A stretch of DNA of 64,000 nt from Proteobacteria bacterium DTSAM18. GTDB taxonomy: Bacteria > Myxococcota_A > UBA796 > GCA-2862545. The first letter of the stretch is position 1, and each line of letters begins with the position of its first letter. The translations under genes were made by a program, and so were the position numbers. Positions 17,850 to 26,578 of the stretch are shown here, piece by piece. The notes under the pieces were generated by a model, which had not been told where the DNA came from, did no database searches, and saw only the letters and a program-made list of their open reading frames with translations. The stretch covers positions 124,001-188,000 of the forward strand of contig JARACJ010000010.1 in NCBI GenBank assembly GCA_028767165.1, read 5' to 3'.

Positions 17850-18583
17850 CGCAGACCTCCACGAGGCAGGCCACCGGGCAGCCCGCCACCACCCTGGGGC
17901 CCCATCTGGCCGCGCCGCTGGTTGCGACGGTTGCGCCCCTCCGCGGCGTTGCCCCCACGGGTGCTGTCGAGTCCGCCGCCACCTCCGAAGCCGCCGAAGC
18001 CGCCCGGGTTGGACAGGTGGGTGGTGAGCACCACCTCGTTGCCTTCCTCCTTGGCGTCCTCGGAGTCGTCACCCCACCACACGCGGACCTTGACCTCGCG
18101 GATGAAGGGGTTGAGCTGCTGGGCGATCATGTCGCCGCTGAGGAAGCCGCCGAAGCTGCTGCCGAGATCGGGGGTGTTGGCCATGGCCCCTTCGCCGCCG
18201 CCACCACCACCGGGCAGCATGCCCGAGATGTTGTCGGCCGCCGCCATGCCGTCGCCCATGGCCTCGAGGTCGACCTCGTACACGAGGTACTCCCAGTGGT
18301 ACTCGTCGAGGGCCTCGAACTGCAGGTTGAACGCCTCGTCGCCGAAGTCGTCGAAGTCGCCCTCGTCGTACACCTCGTCGACCTGGAAGCCCTCGTACTC
18401 CACCAGCAGGCGCACCTCGGCGAGCTTCTCCTGGGCCAGCCAGGTGGCGGTGGAGATGCGCTCGGCCTCGAGGGTCATGTAGGCAGCGGAGGTCTGCATC
18501 TTGAGCAGCACCCCCAGGCTGGTCATCAGGATGGCCAGGGAGATCATCACCTCGAGCAGCGTGAATCCGCGTCGGCTGCGCAT
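17846..18583 (-). CDS. gspI: Type II secretion minor pseudopilin I with Gly-rich tail
   Basis: A 245-residue protein starting at ATG 18583 behind AGGAGG (a TTG directly in front is too close to the site). The leader ends RRG, then FTLLEVMISLAILMTSLGVLL, a textbook prepilin signal with Glu5. WLAQEKLAEVRL and VWWGDDSEDAKE fit GspI. It is about twice the usual length: an internal Met/Gly-rich insert (about 130-160) and a C-terminal tail with Gly-Gly-Phe and Arg/Gly/Asn-rich stretches are unusual. Confidence 0.88.
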   Translation of the reverse strand: MRSRRGFTLLEVMISLAILMTSLGVLLKMQTSAAYMTLEAERISTATWLAQEKLAEVRLLVEYEGFQVDEVYDEGDFDDFGDEAFNLQFEALDEYHWEYLVYEVDLEAMGDGMAAADNISGMLPGGGGGGEGAMANTPDLGSSFGGFLSGDMIAQQLNPFIREVKVRVWWGDDSEDAKEEGNEVVLTTHLSNPGGFGGFGGGGGLDSTRGGNAAEGRNRRNQRRGQMGPQGGGGLPGGLPRGGLR

Positions 18584-18591
18584 CAAGCCTC

Positions 18592-19353
18592 CTACAGCGC
18601 GAGCTTCGGGCCCTCGTCGGGCACGAAGTCGAACAGATCGCGGTAGTCCACGATCTCGTGGTGCAGGGTGACCTGACCGGACAGGGGGTCGACCACGATG
18701 GTGTAGCCGGCCTCCTCGTCGTCCTTCTCGATCAGGGTGATGACGGTCTTCTCGCTGTGGCCGCTGCTGAAGACGTGGGAGTAGGCCACCGGTCCCCTCT
18801 CCTCCTCCTCGTCGCCCTTTCCACGCCGGGTGGAGCGATCGGGGTCGGAGTCGATGGTGATGGGGTCTTCGTGCTGGGGCGTGTAGACGCTGCCCAGGAG
18901 CAGGCCGGCGGGCAGCTCGTGGGTGCCGCCGTAGGTGCCTTGCAGGGTGCGGAAGGCGTTGCGCTTGTTGTACTTGGCGCGCTCGGCCTCGGAGAGATCG
19001 TCGAGGAAGTCCTCCTCGGCCTCGATGCCCTCCTCGCGGGCATCGGCATCCTCGAAGATCATCACCCCCGGCTCACCCACCTGGATCTCCCAGGAGTTGG
19101 CCGTGAAGTCGAACTTCAGGCGGAAGTTCATGTTCCGCAGGATGGCTTCGTCGTGCAGGCGCTCGTAGGCGAGCGCGAGCTTCTTGGCCTCGGCGCGCTC
19201 CTCGAGGCCGAAGACCTCACGCACGCCGACGACCATGGAGCCGCTCACCAGCACGATGATGGCGATCACCACCATCACCTCGATGAGCGTCATGCCCCTG
19301 CGGGCACGACGCCCCCGCGGATGCGGGCAGCGCCAGGCACGCAGGGAGATCAT
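18592..19353 (-). CDS. gspH: Type II secretion pseudopilin H-type protein
   Basis: A 253-residue pseudopilin with a 20-residue leader ending RARRG and the helix MTLIEVMVVIAIIVLVSGSM (Glu5). The globular domain has AILRNMNFRLKFDF and YTIVVDPLSGQV, compatible with GspH/FimT. Charged low-complexity stretches (EEGIEAEEDFLDDL, RRGKGDEEEERG) interrupt it. The start codon overlaps the gspG stop (TGATG). Confidence 0.85.
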   Translation of the reverse strand: MISLRAWRCPHPRGRRARRGMTLIEVMVVIAIIVLVSGSMVVGVREVFGLEERAEAKKLALAYERLHDEAILRNMNFRLKFDFTANSWEIQVGEPGVMIFEDADAREEGIEAEEDFLDDLSEAERAKYNKRNAFRTLQGTYGGTHELPAGLLLGSVYTPQHEDPITIDSDPDRSTRRGKGDEEEERGPVAYSHVFSSGHSEKTVITLIEKDDEEAGYTIVVDPLSGQVTLHHEIVDYRDLFDFVPDEGPKLAL

Positions 19354-19799
19354 CAGTCGAGATCCGACAGCTTGATGTCCGCGTCGGAACCCTCACCGCC
19401 CTCGCGGCCATCTGCGCCCAGGGAGATGATGTCGAAGTCGCGGCCCTCGGGGCCGGGAACGCGGTAGATGTACTCGTTGCCCCAGGGATCCACGGGCACG
19501 GGCTCGACGGTGTAGACGGCCTTGAGGCCCTCACCGGCGCTGGGAAGCTTGCGCTTCTTGATGCGGTAGACACCGATGTTGGACTCGATCTTGCGGATGG
19601 TCATCTCGGCCGTGCCGCGCTGGGAGTCCGAGAAGGTCTGCTGCAGACCCACGGTGAGCGCGCCCATGAGCAGCACGATGATGGCGATGACGATCATGAC
19701 CTCGATGAGCGTCATGCCGCGACGACGGCGGCCCTCGCTGCGGGCAGCCTGCAGGCGCGTGCGCAGCGCCTCGATCGTCTCCTGGATTCGGTGACCCAT
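19353..19799 (-). CDS. gspG: Type II secretion major pseudopilin G
   Basis: A 148-residue major pseudopilin. ATG 19799 follows GGAGGG closely. A long basic leader (about 28 residues) ends RRRRG and is followed by MTLIEVMIVIAIIVLLMGAL. GVYRIKKRKLPSAGEGL and VDPWGNEYIYRVPG are hallmark GspG segments, and the C-terminal SDADIKLSDLD supplies the calcium-site region. It polymerises into the pseudopilus that pushes substrates through GspD. A prepilin peptidase (GspO/PilD) must be encoded elsewhere. Confidence 0.95.
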   Translation of the reverse strand: MGHRIQETIEALRTRLQAARSEGRRRRGMTLIEVMIVIAIIVLLMGALTVGLQQTFSDSQRGTAEMTIRKIESNIGVYRIKKRKLPSAGEGLKAVYTVEPVPVDPWGNEYIYRVPGPEGRDFDIISLGADGREGGEGSDADIKLSDLD

Positions 19800-19841
19800 G
19801 GTCCCTCCTGTTCGTGTCTGAACCACTTCGGCGGCCGATCC

Positions 19842-21077
19842 CTACAGGGATCCCGCCAGACTCTGCATAGGGGTAAGCAACGCCAGTGCCACGACGAAGA
19901 CCGACCCGCCCATGACCATGATGGTGAGCGGACCGAGCAGCGAGGTGAACGCGCCGATCGAGTCCTCGACCTCGCTCTCGTAGGCGTCTGCGATGAGGTT
20001 GAGCATCGTCTCGAGCTCGCCCGTGCGCTCGCCCACCTTGATCATGTGGATGACCATCGGGGGGAACTGCCCGGACTTCTTGAGCGGCGTGGCGATGGAC
20101 TGGCCTTCGGAGATGTAGGCCGTGGCCTCGGTGATCACATCGCCGAGCACGACGTTGCCGAGCACGTCGCGGACGATGTTCAGCGCGCTGATGATCGGCA
20201 CACCCGAGATGAGGAGAACGCCGAGTGTACGGCAGAATCGGCTGATGGCGATCATCCGGTTCATCTTGCCGAGCACGGGCGCCTTCAGCATGAACGTGTC
20301 GAACCGGTGGCGCCCCTCGGTGGTGGCGAGCCAGCGCTTGAAGCCGTAGCCGATGGCGATGGCGAGCACCGGGATGAGCCATCCCCAGCTCACCATGAGG
20401 TCGCCGACGAAGAACACCACGCGGGTGATGGTGGGCAGGTTCTCCTCGCCGCCGAAGCTCGCGAACATGGTGCGCATCTGGGGCAGGACGCCCACGAAGA
20501 TGGCCACGAGGAGCAGGATGCCGACGATGGCCATGAGGACCGGGTAGGCCAGCGCACTGACAACCTGTCCCTGGATCTTCACCGACTCATCCGCGAACGC
20601 TGACAACTTGGCAAGGACCTCGCCCAGGGCGCCCGAGCGCTCGCCGGCACGCACCATGGAGACGTAGAGGTCGTCGAACACCTTGGGGTGCTTCGAGAGC
20701 GCGTCCGCCAGCGTGGAGCCGCCGTTCAGATCCTCCTTGACCTGGGTGAGCACGACCTTGAGCTTCTTCTTCTCGGTCTGCTCCACCAGGGCCGCGACGG
20801 CCTCGGCGAGGGGCACCGACGCGTTCACCAGCACGGACAGCTGCGCGGTGAGGTAGGCGACGTCCTTGTTGGAGATCCGCTCGAGGTACTGCGAGAAGTC
20901 GATCTCCATGTTGAGACCGGTTCCCGACGTGGCCTTGCCGGACTGCTCCTTGACCTCGGTGGGAAACACGCCCTGACGCCGCAGGCGAGCGCGCGCCGCC
21001 TTGGCGTTGTCGGCGTCGATCTCGCCGGAGGCGGGTCCGCCCGCCTTGTCGAATCCCTTGTAGACGAAGACCGGCAT
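19842..21077 (-). CDS. gspF: Type II secretion inner-membrane platform protein F
   Basis: A 411-residue polytopic protein with two GspF/PilC domains (about 70-195 and 270-395), each followed by membrane helices (for example VLMAIVGILLLVAIFVGVL). The motif GERSGALGEVLAKL in the first domain and its counterpart GERTGELETMLNLI in the second are diagnostic. It forms the inner-membrane centre of the T2SS under the GspE ATPase. Only three bases separate it from gspE. Confidence 0.95.
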   Translation of the reverse strand: MPVFVYKGFDKAGGPASGEIDADNAKAARARLRRQGVFPTEVKEQSGKATSGTGLNMEIDFSQYLERISNKDVAYLTAQLSVLVNASVPLAEAVAALVEQTEKKKLKVVLTQVKEDLNGGSTLADALSKHPKVFDDLYVSMVRAGERSGALGEVLAKLSAFADESVKIQGQVVSALAYPVLMAIVGILLLVAIFVGVLPQMRTMFASFGGEENLPTITRVVFFVGDLMVSWGWLIPVLAIAIGYGFKRWLATTEGRHRFDTFMLKAPVLGKMNRMIAISRFCRTLGVLLISGVPIISALNIVRDVLGNVVLGDVITEATAYISEGQSIATPLKKSGQFPPMVIHMIKVGERTGELETMLNLIADAYESEVEDSIGAFTSLLGPLTIMVMGGSVFVVALALLTPMQSLAGSL

Positions 21078-21080
21078 GGA

Positions 21081-22787
21081 TCAGTCCACCGTCTCGACCT
21101 GGGTGACGCGCATGACCTCATCCAGGGTGGTGTGACCGGCGAGGACCTTGGCGAACCCGTCGTCGCGGAGCGTGATCATGCCCATCTCCACGGCCTTTCG
21201 CTTGATCTTGCCGGCATCTTCGTTGGCGATGACCATCTGCTTGATCTCCTCCCACGCGGGGAGCAGCTCGTAGATGCCCATCCGGCCCTTGTAGCCCACG
21301 TGGTTGCAGACCTCGCAGCCGTTGGCCTCGTAGATCGTGTGGCCCTCGACATCCGAACGCTTGAGACCGAGGTCGTCGAGGTCGGCGTCGGTGGGCTCGT
21401 AGGGCTTCTTGCAGTGGGGGCACAGGCGACGCACGAGACGCTGGGCGAGGACGCCTGCCAGCGACGAAGCCACCAGGAAGGGCTCGACGCCCATGTCGGT
21501 GAGACGGGCGAAGGAGCCCGCGGCGTCGTTGGTGTGGATGGTGGAGAACACCATGTGGCCGGTGAGGGACGCCTGGACGGCGTTCTCGGCGGTCTCCTGG
21601 TCACGGATCTCACCCACGAGGATGACGTCGGGATCCTGACGCAGGAAGGCGCGCAGGGCGCTGGCGAAGGTGAGGTTGATCTTGTGGTTGACCTGCACCT
21701 GGCCGATGCCCGCGACCTCGTACTCGACCGGATCCTCGATGGTGAGGATGTTGATGTCGGGATCGTTGATCTCCGAGATCGCCGAGTACAGCGTGGTCGA
21801 CTTGCCGGAGCCGGTGGGGCCGGAGACCAGCAGGATGCCGTGGGGAAGCTGGATGAGCTTCTTGAACAGGGAGAGGGTCTTCTCCCCCATGCCGATCTTG
21901 TTCAGGTCGAGGACCTTGCCCTTCTCGAGGATACGCATGACGACCCGCTCGCCGTGGCGCACGGGCACGGTGGACACACGCAGGTCGATCTCGCGGCCGC
22001 CCATCTTGCGTCGGATGCGACCGTCCTGGGGAAGGCGCTTCTCGGCGATGTTCAGGCCCGCCATGATCTTGATGCGGGAGACGATGGGGTTGCGCAGGTG
22101 TGCCGGCGGCGACGTGCGATCGTGCAGCACGCCGTCGATGCGGTAGCGCACACCGAGGGTCTTCTCGAAGGGCTCGATGTGGATGTCGGAGGCCTGCTCC
22201 TTGATCGCCTGGCTCAGCAGGGCGTTCACGAAGCGGATGATGGGCGCCTGGGTGGGATCATCGAGCAGCTCGGCATCCTCGGCGAAGATCTCGTCGTCGC
22301 CGAGGCGCTCCTCCTCGTCGAGGGTCTGCAGGATGTCGGTGGCGGACTTGGCCGCGCGGTCGTAGGCGTCGTTGATGAGGTCGTCGAGCTCGCGCCCGGG
22401 CACCACGACGGGCCGGATGGACCGCTTGAGGTGCATCCGGAGGGTGTCGAGGGCCTTCAGGGCGGTGACGTCACGGATGCCGACGACCACCTCGTCGCCG
22501 GAGACGTACAGGGGCAGAGCCCCCCAGTCGCGGACCATGTTGAGCGGCAGGGTGGCCACGAGGGTCTCGTCGATGGTCTTCGTGTCGAGCCCGTGCATCA
22601 ACGGCAGACCGCTCATCTCGCTGATGGCCCGGGCCGCGGCGAGCGAGTCGACGCCGGCGGTGGCCAGCGCGGCCTGGCGGTAGCTCAGCCCCTGCTTGGC
22701 AGCGAGGGCACGTGCCTGCTCCAGGGCGTCGGGACGGACACCCTGGCTCGCCAGGCTGGCTTCGAAGCCGGTACGCCGGATGGCCAT
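21081..22787 (-). CDS. gspE: Type II secretion ATPase E
   Basis: A 568-residue hexameric ATPase. The N-terminal GspII_E region (about 1-150) is followed by the ATPase core: Walker A GPTGSGKST (323-331), Asp box TIEDPVEYE, Walker B RQDPDVILVGEIRD and His box TGHMVFSTIHTNDA. A tetracysteine zinc module has Cys456/459 (CPHC) and Cys491/494 (CEVC), as in GspE. It powers pseudopilus assembly from the cytoplasmic face. Confidence 0.97.
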   Translation of the reverse strand: MAIRRTGFEASLASQGVRPDALEQARALAAKQGLSYRQAALATAGVDSLAAARAISEMSGLPLMHGLDTKTIDETLVATLPLNMVRDWGALPLYVSGDEVVVGIRDVTALKALDTLRMHLKRSIRPVVVPGRELDDLINDAYDRAAKSATDILQTLDEEERLGDDEIFAEDAELLDDPTQAPIIRFVNALLSQAIKEQASDIHIEPFEKTLGVRYRIDGVLHDRTSPPAHLRNPIVSRIKIMAGLNIAEKRLPQDGRIRRKMGGREIDLRVSTVPVRHGERVVMRILEKGKVLDLNKIGMGEKTLSLFKKLIQLPHGILLVSGPTGSGKSTTLYSAISEINDPDINILTIEDPVEYEVAGIGQVQVNHKINLTFASALRAFLRQDPDVILVGEIRDQETAENAVQASLTGHMVFSTIHTNDAAGSFARLTDMGVEPFLVASSLAGVLAQRLVRRLCPHCKKPYEPTDADLDDLGLKRSDVEGHTIYEANGCEVCNHVGYKGRMGIYELLPAWEEIKQMVIANEDAGKIKRKAVEMGMITLRDDGFAKVLAGHTTLDEVMRVTQVETVD

Positions 22788-22788
22788 C

Positions 22789-25335
22789 TCACTGACCTCC
22801 CTCGGGAGCGGCGTCGGTGCCCTCCTCGACGTCGGTCTCCTCGCCTTCCTCGGACGCCGGGGCCTCCTCGGCGGGGGCCTCCTCGACGGGCTCGAGCACC
22901 TCGGCCGGAATGACGATCACGTCGACCTCGGGCACATCCGCGGGCTCCACGCCGGGCTCGTGCTCGGGCATCTCGCCGGCGTCGCCGCCGGGCTTGTCCA
23001 GGAAGGTGCCGTCGATGAGATCGCTCAGCTCGGTGCGGGACGCCTCGGAGACGGGCTGTCCGTCGAGGGTGACCGTGGAGCTCACCGCCGAGGGACCGCG
23101 GTAGGCGCTCGCCTGGTCCACGTTGTTCATGGAGTAGCGCAGCAGGCGACGCAGCTCGTTGAACTGCTGGTCCATCGACTTGCCGTAGAAGCGACGGATG
23201 AACTCCTTCTGCTGCTGCTCCTTCACCATGTGGATCTCCTTGATGTCCTCGTCGGAGTCGATGATGTGGGGCGTCAGGAAGATGACCAGGTTGGTGCGAC
23301 GGACCTGCTTGGACTTGTTGCGGAACAGGGCACCCACCACCGGCAGATCGCCCAGGATCGGCACCTTGGCCTCCGACTCGCTGGTGGTGCTGCCCACCAG
23401 GCCACCGATGACGGCGGTCTGGTTGTCGCCCACGAGCAGGTCGGTCTCGACCTCGCGCTTCGAGGTGATGAAGCCCGCCTGCTGCACGTCGAGGCCGGAC
23501 TGGTCCTCCTCGACCTCCTCGACCGTGACCTTCACTTCCATGGTGACCGCGTCCTCGGAGTTGATCCGGGGCTTGATCTCCAGGGTGATGGCGACGTCCT
23601 CACGCTGGAACTGCGTGATGGGCTGGCCGAGGGAGTTGAAGGAGTTGGAGGTGGGGAACGGGATCTTGCGACCGACCTCGATCTTGCCCTCCTCGTTGTC
23701 GAGCACGGTGACGCTCGGCGAGGAGATGATGTTGGTGAGGCTGTTGGTGCGGATGGCGTTCAGGGCGATGCCAAAGGTGGGAACCGCGAGATCGATGGTC
23801 TCGGTGGGGTTCGTGGGGTTCGGGATCGGAATCGTGATGGACTCGCCGTAGATGGCGCTGGTGAAGCCGTTGCCGAGGCTCGACACGTCGGGCGACAGCG
23901 AGCTCGTGCCGAGCTGGGCGCCCACCAGACCAAAGCCGTTGCCGGCGGGGATGGGGGCGTGCACGGCGATGTTGAAGGTGTCGGCGTCGTTGCCGGACAG
24001 CTCCATGACCACGGCCTCGACGAACACGGACTTCCGCTTGGTGTCGAGGTCGCGGATCATCTTCTCGACGACGATGTAGTCGTCGCGGTCGGCGATGATG
24101 ACGAGCGAGTTGGTGTGCTCGTCGGCGGCGATGCGCATGCCGGAGTCGAAGACCGCGGCGGCGCCCCGCTGGGCTCCCTCTGCCGCATCTGCGGCGCCAC
24201 CATCGGCGCCCTGCGCGCGACGGGCAGGGGTCTGTGTCTGGGTGCCGCGACGGCTGCTGCTGGAGCCGCTGTTCTGGGACAGCTCGGACAGCAGGCTCGC
24301 CATCTCTTGCGCCTCGGCGTGCTCGAGCCGGTAGGTGTAGATCTGGGAGCGGGAGTTGGGATCCACGTCGACGTCGAGGCGCGCGATGAGGTCGGCCACG
24401 GCGGCGTGCCCGGAGTCGTCGGCGATGACCACGAGGGAGTTGGTGCGCTCGTCGCTGATCACCTTGTCGATGTAGCGGGCCTGCTTGCCTGCGGTGACGC
24501 CCTCGGGGGTGGAGGGGGTGTCGTCACGGCGGGAGGAGCGCCGGGTCCGACGGCTCCGGGACGTGGTGCGGGAGGCCTGCTCGGGCTCGGTCTCCGCCGT
24601 GCCGTACAGGGTCTCGATCAGGGACTTCATCTCCGCCGCGTCGGCGAAGGTGACCTGGTAGATCTCCATGCGGGACCGGGGCGCTGCCACGTCGAGCTGC
24701 GTGATCAGCTGGTAGATCCGCCGGATGTTGTGGCCCGTGTCGGTGAGGATCAGCGTGTTGCTGGGGGCGTAGGCCATCACCTTGGCGTCGGGGGACACCA
24801 GGTTGTCGATGATCTGCCGGACGTCGGAGACGGAGACGTTCTCGAGCTGGATGATCTGGGTGACGTAGTTGTCGGTGGACGGGATGGCACCGCCCTCGCG
24901 GATGGGTCCCGGGCTCTGCTGGGCATCCGACGCCTTGATGATCTTGTGCAGGTTGCCCACGCGGACGGTGGTCAGATCATGCTGTTCCAGGGTGGCGAGG
25001 AAGTACTCGTAGGCCTGGTTGGGCGTGACGGGCTCGTTGGCGATGATCGTGATCTTCTTGGATGCCAGGCCCTTCGTGTCCTCGATGATGAAGTTCCGAC
25101 CGGTGGCCCGCGCGAAGTACTGCACGAGGCCCATCAGGTCGGCATCGACGAAGTTGATGTTCACCTTGCCGGCGTTTCCGATGGCAGGGGGCGTGGTCGC
25201 AGGGCCGGCCTCGCCGGGCCGCTCGGGCTCGGACACGGGGGCGGGCTCCGCCTCCTGTGCAGACGCCACCACGGGGAGCGCAAGGGCCAATGTGAAGCTC
25301 GCGAGCCAGGAAAACCGTCGCATGGAGACTCTCAT
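22789..25335 (-). CDS. gspD: Type II secretion outer-membrane secretin D
   Basis: About 848 residues with a signal peptide (FTLALALPVVASA). Domains in order: N0 (KVNINFVDADLMGLVQYFA), N1-N3 (three repeats with NTLILTD, TNSLVVIAD and TNSLVIIAD), and the secretin barrel with VPILGDLPVVGALF and LVIFLTPHII. Two Ser/Arg-rich linkers (ASRTTSRSRRTRRSSRR and the GSSSSRRGTQTQT region) interrupt N2/N3. A Pro/Glu/Asp-rich tail of about 90 residues follows the S-domain. The start could also be ATG 25323; neither has a strong ribosome site. Confidence 0.95.
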   Translation of the reverse strand: MRVSMRRFSWLASFTLALALPVVASAQEAEPAPVSEPERPGEAGPATTPPAIGNAGKVNINFVDADLMGLVQYFARATGRNFIIEDTKGLASKKITIIANEPVTPNQAYEYFLATLEQHDLTTVRVGNLHKIIKASDAQQSPGPIREGGAIPSTDNYVTQIIQLENVSVSDVRQIIDNLVSPDAKVMAYAPSNTLILTDTGHNIRRIYQLITQLDVAAPRSRMEIYQVTFADAAEMKSLIETLYGTAETEPEQASRTTSRSRRTRRSSRRDDTPSTPEGVTAGKQARYIDKVISDERTNSLVVIADDSGHAAVADLIARLDVDVDPNSRSQIYTYRLEHAEAQEMASLLSELSQNSGSSSSRRGTQTQTPARRAQGADGGAADAAEGAQRGAAAVFDSGMRIAADEHTNSLVIIADRDDYIVVEKMIRDLDTKRKSVFVEAVVMELSGNDADTFNIAVHAPIPAGNGFGLVGAQLGTSSLSPDVSSLGNGFTSAIYGESITIPIPNPTNPTETIDLAVPTFGIALNAIRTNSLTNIISSPSVTVLDNEEGKIEVGRKIPFPTSNSFNSLGQPITQFQREDVAITLEIKPRINSEDAVTMEVKVTVEEVEEDQSGLDVQQAGFITSKREVETDLLVGDNQTAVIGGLVGSTTSESEAKVPILGDLPVVGALFRNKSKQVRRTNLVIFLTPHIIDSDEDIKEIHMVKEQQQKEFIRRFYGKSMDQQFNELRRLLRYSMNNVDQASAYRGPSAVSSTVTLDGQPVSEASRTELSDLIDGTFLDKPGGDAGEMPEHEPGVEPADVPEVDVIVIPAEVLEPVEEAPAEEAPASEEGEETDVEEGTDAAPEGGQ

Positions 25336-25370
25336 CGATTCATCGAGACAAGGATAGGAAGTGGAGGGGG

Positions 25371-26282
25371 TCACTGGATGTCGTAGGACAGCGTCATGCG
25401 CTGGCCTCGCCGGGTGACCTCGAATTTCAGGGCGTCCTCGCTCTGGAGGGCCTGCAGCGCCTGCATGGCGCCCTGCACGGAGTTGAGCTCCATGCCGTTC
25501 ACGCTGTGGACGACGTCGCCGTTGCGGATGCCGAGCTTGTCGGCCAGGGTGCCGCGGCGGATGGCGGAGAGGCGGTAGCCGTCGTACTCGCCGTCGGGGC
25601 CGCGGTGCAGCAGGGCGCGGCCCATCTTGGACAGGCCGGACAGATCGTTGAGCTGGGCGTCGAGCATGTCGCGGGAGACCACGAACTCGGTGTCGGAGAC
25701 CTTCTCGACCTCACCCTCTTCGCCGCCAGCGCTCGCGGTGGAGCGGGTCGTCGGGGCCTCCTCGGACCCCACCACCAGCCACTCCTCGGCGCCGTCCGCG
25801 CGCTTGAGCCGCACGCGATCCTTGAGGATCTCGACCACCTCGGCGTCCATGATCTTCTGACCGATGCCGTAGGCGTAGAAGGAGTCCTCGCCTTCCTTGA
25901 TGATGAAGGCGGCAGAGAAGCTGGCCGGCTCGGCGACCATGGTGCCGGTGAGGGTGACCTTGAGGTCGGTGACGGCGACACCGGCGCCCTCGCCATCGGT
26001 GGAGGCCGTGACGCCCACGTTCTCGTGGTCGAAGATGTTCCGGCCCATGATGGCGTCGAGATAGGCCTTCTCGCTACGCCGGGACGAGCTGGCGACAGCA
26101 GCGGAGCCACCGGTGGAGCTCACCACGGGCGCGCCCTCGGTCTGCTCCGCGGGGGCGTCGGGGCCCTCGCCTTCGGGGACCATGAACACCTGCTTCGCAA
26201 GGAACAGGTTCACGCCCACCGCCGTGACGGCGGCCGCCGCGGTCAATACGCCGAATGCCATGATGAGGCGCTCTCGCGTCAC
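25371..26282 (-). CDS. gspC: Type II secretion protein C with PDZ domain
   Basis: A 303-residue protein. The GTG start at 26282 has GGAG seven bases upstream; the open frame continues further but is not protein-like there. One membrane helix (about 7-28, LIMAFGVLTAAAAVTAVGVNLFLA), a Ser/Gly linker, the homology region with GRNIFDHE, LKVTLTGTMVA and FIIKEGEDSFYAYGIGQKIMDAEVVEIL, then a C-terminal PDZ domain (about 220-303, GTLADKLGIRNGDVVHSVNG). It links the inner platform to GspD. It is the first gene of the operon. Confidence 0.93.
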   Translation of the reverse strand: MTRERLIMAFGVLTAAAAVTAVGVNLFLAKQVFMVPEGEGPDAPAEQTEGAPVVSSTGGSAAVASSSRRSEKAYLDAIMGRNIFDHENVGVTASTDGEGAGVAVTDLKVTLTGTMVAEPASFSAAFIIKEGEDSFYAYGIGQKIMDAEVVEILKDRVRLKRADGAEEWLVVGSEEAPTTRSTASAGGEEGEVEKVSDTEFVVSRDMLDAQLNDLSGLSKMGRALLHRGPDGEYDGYRLSAIRRGTLADKLGIRNGDVVHSVNGMELNSVQGAMQALQALQSEDALKFEVTRRGQRMTLSYDIQ

Positions 26283-26337
26283 GCGCTGTCTCCTCTTCCC
26301 ACTGTCCACAACAGGGGCCCCATAGCAAAAATGCCTT

Positions 26338-26364
26338 CCGATGACACCCCTCGGTGTCCATCGG
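26338..26364. repeat. Inverted repeat in front of the gsp operon
   Basis: An 11-base arm (26338-26348) pairs with a 12-base arm (26353-26364) with one bulged base and a four-base loop. It lies about 56 bases upstream of the gspC start in the 296-base gap to the dipeptidase gene. It may be an operator or leader hairpin of the operon. The rest of that gap shows nothing I can name. Confidence 0.5.
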
Positions 26365-26578
26365 CGGCTCCCCGGTCGGGAAGCTGGTGGCCCGAACACG
26401 ACGAAGCAACCGCCATGCCAAACGTGGGCTCCTCCTCCGAAGGGTCCGAAGGCGGGCTCCACGGGCTCAGGAAGCCATGTGGCGCAACCGCCCTCCCCCT
26501 CCGCGCGACAGGCTGTCACAGGGGGCAGGCCGCGGGTGGGAGCCCTGACAGGATGTCATCGGGGATGGTGAATCGCCC

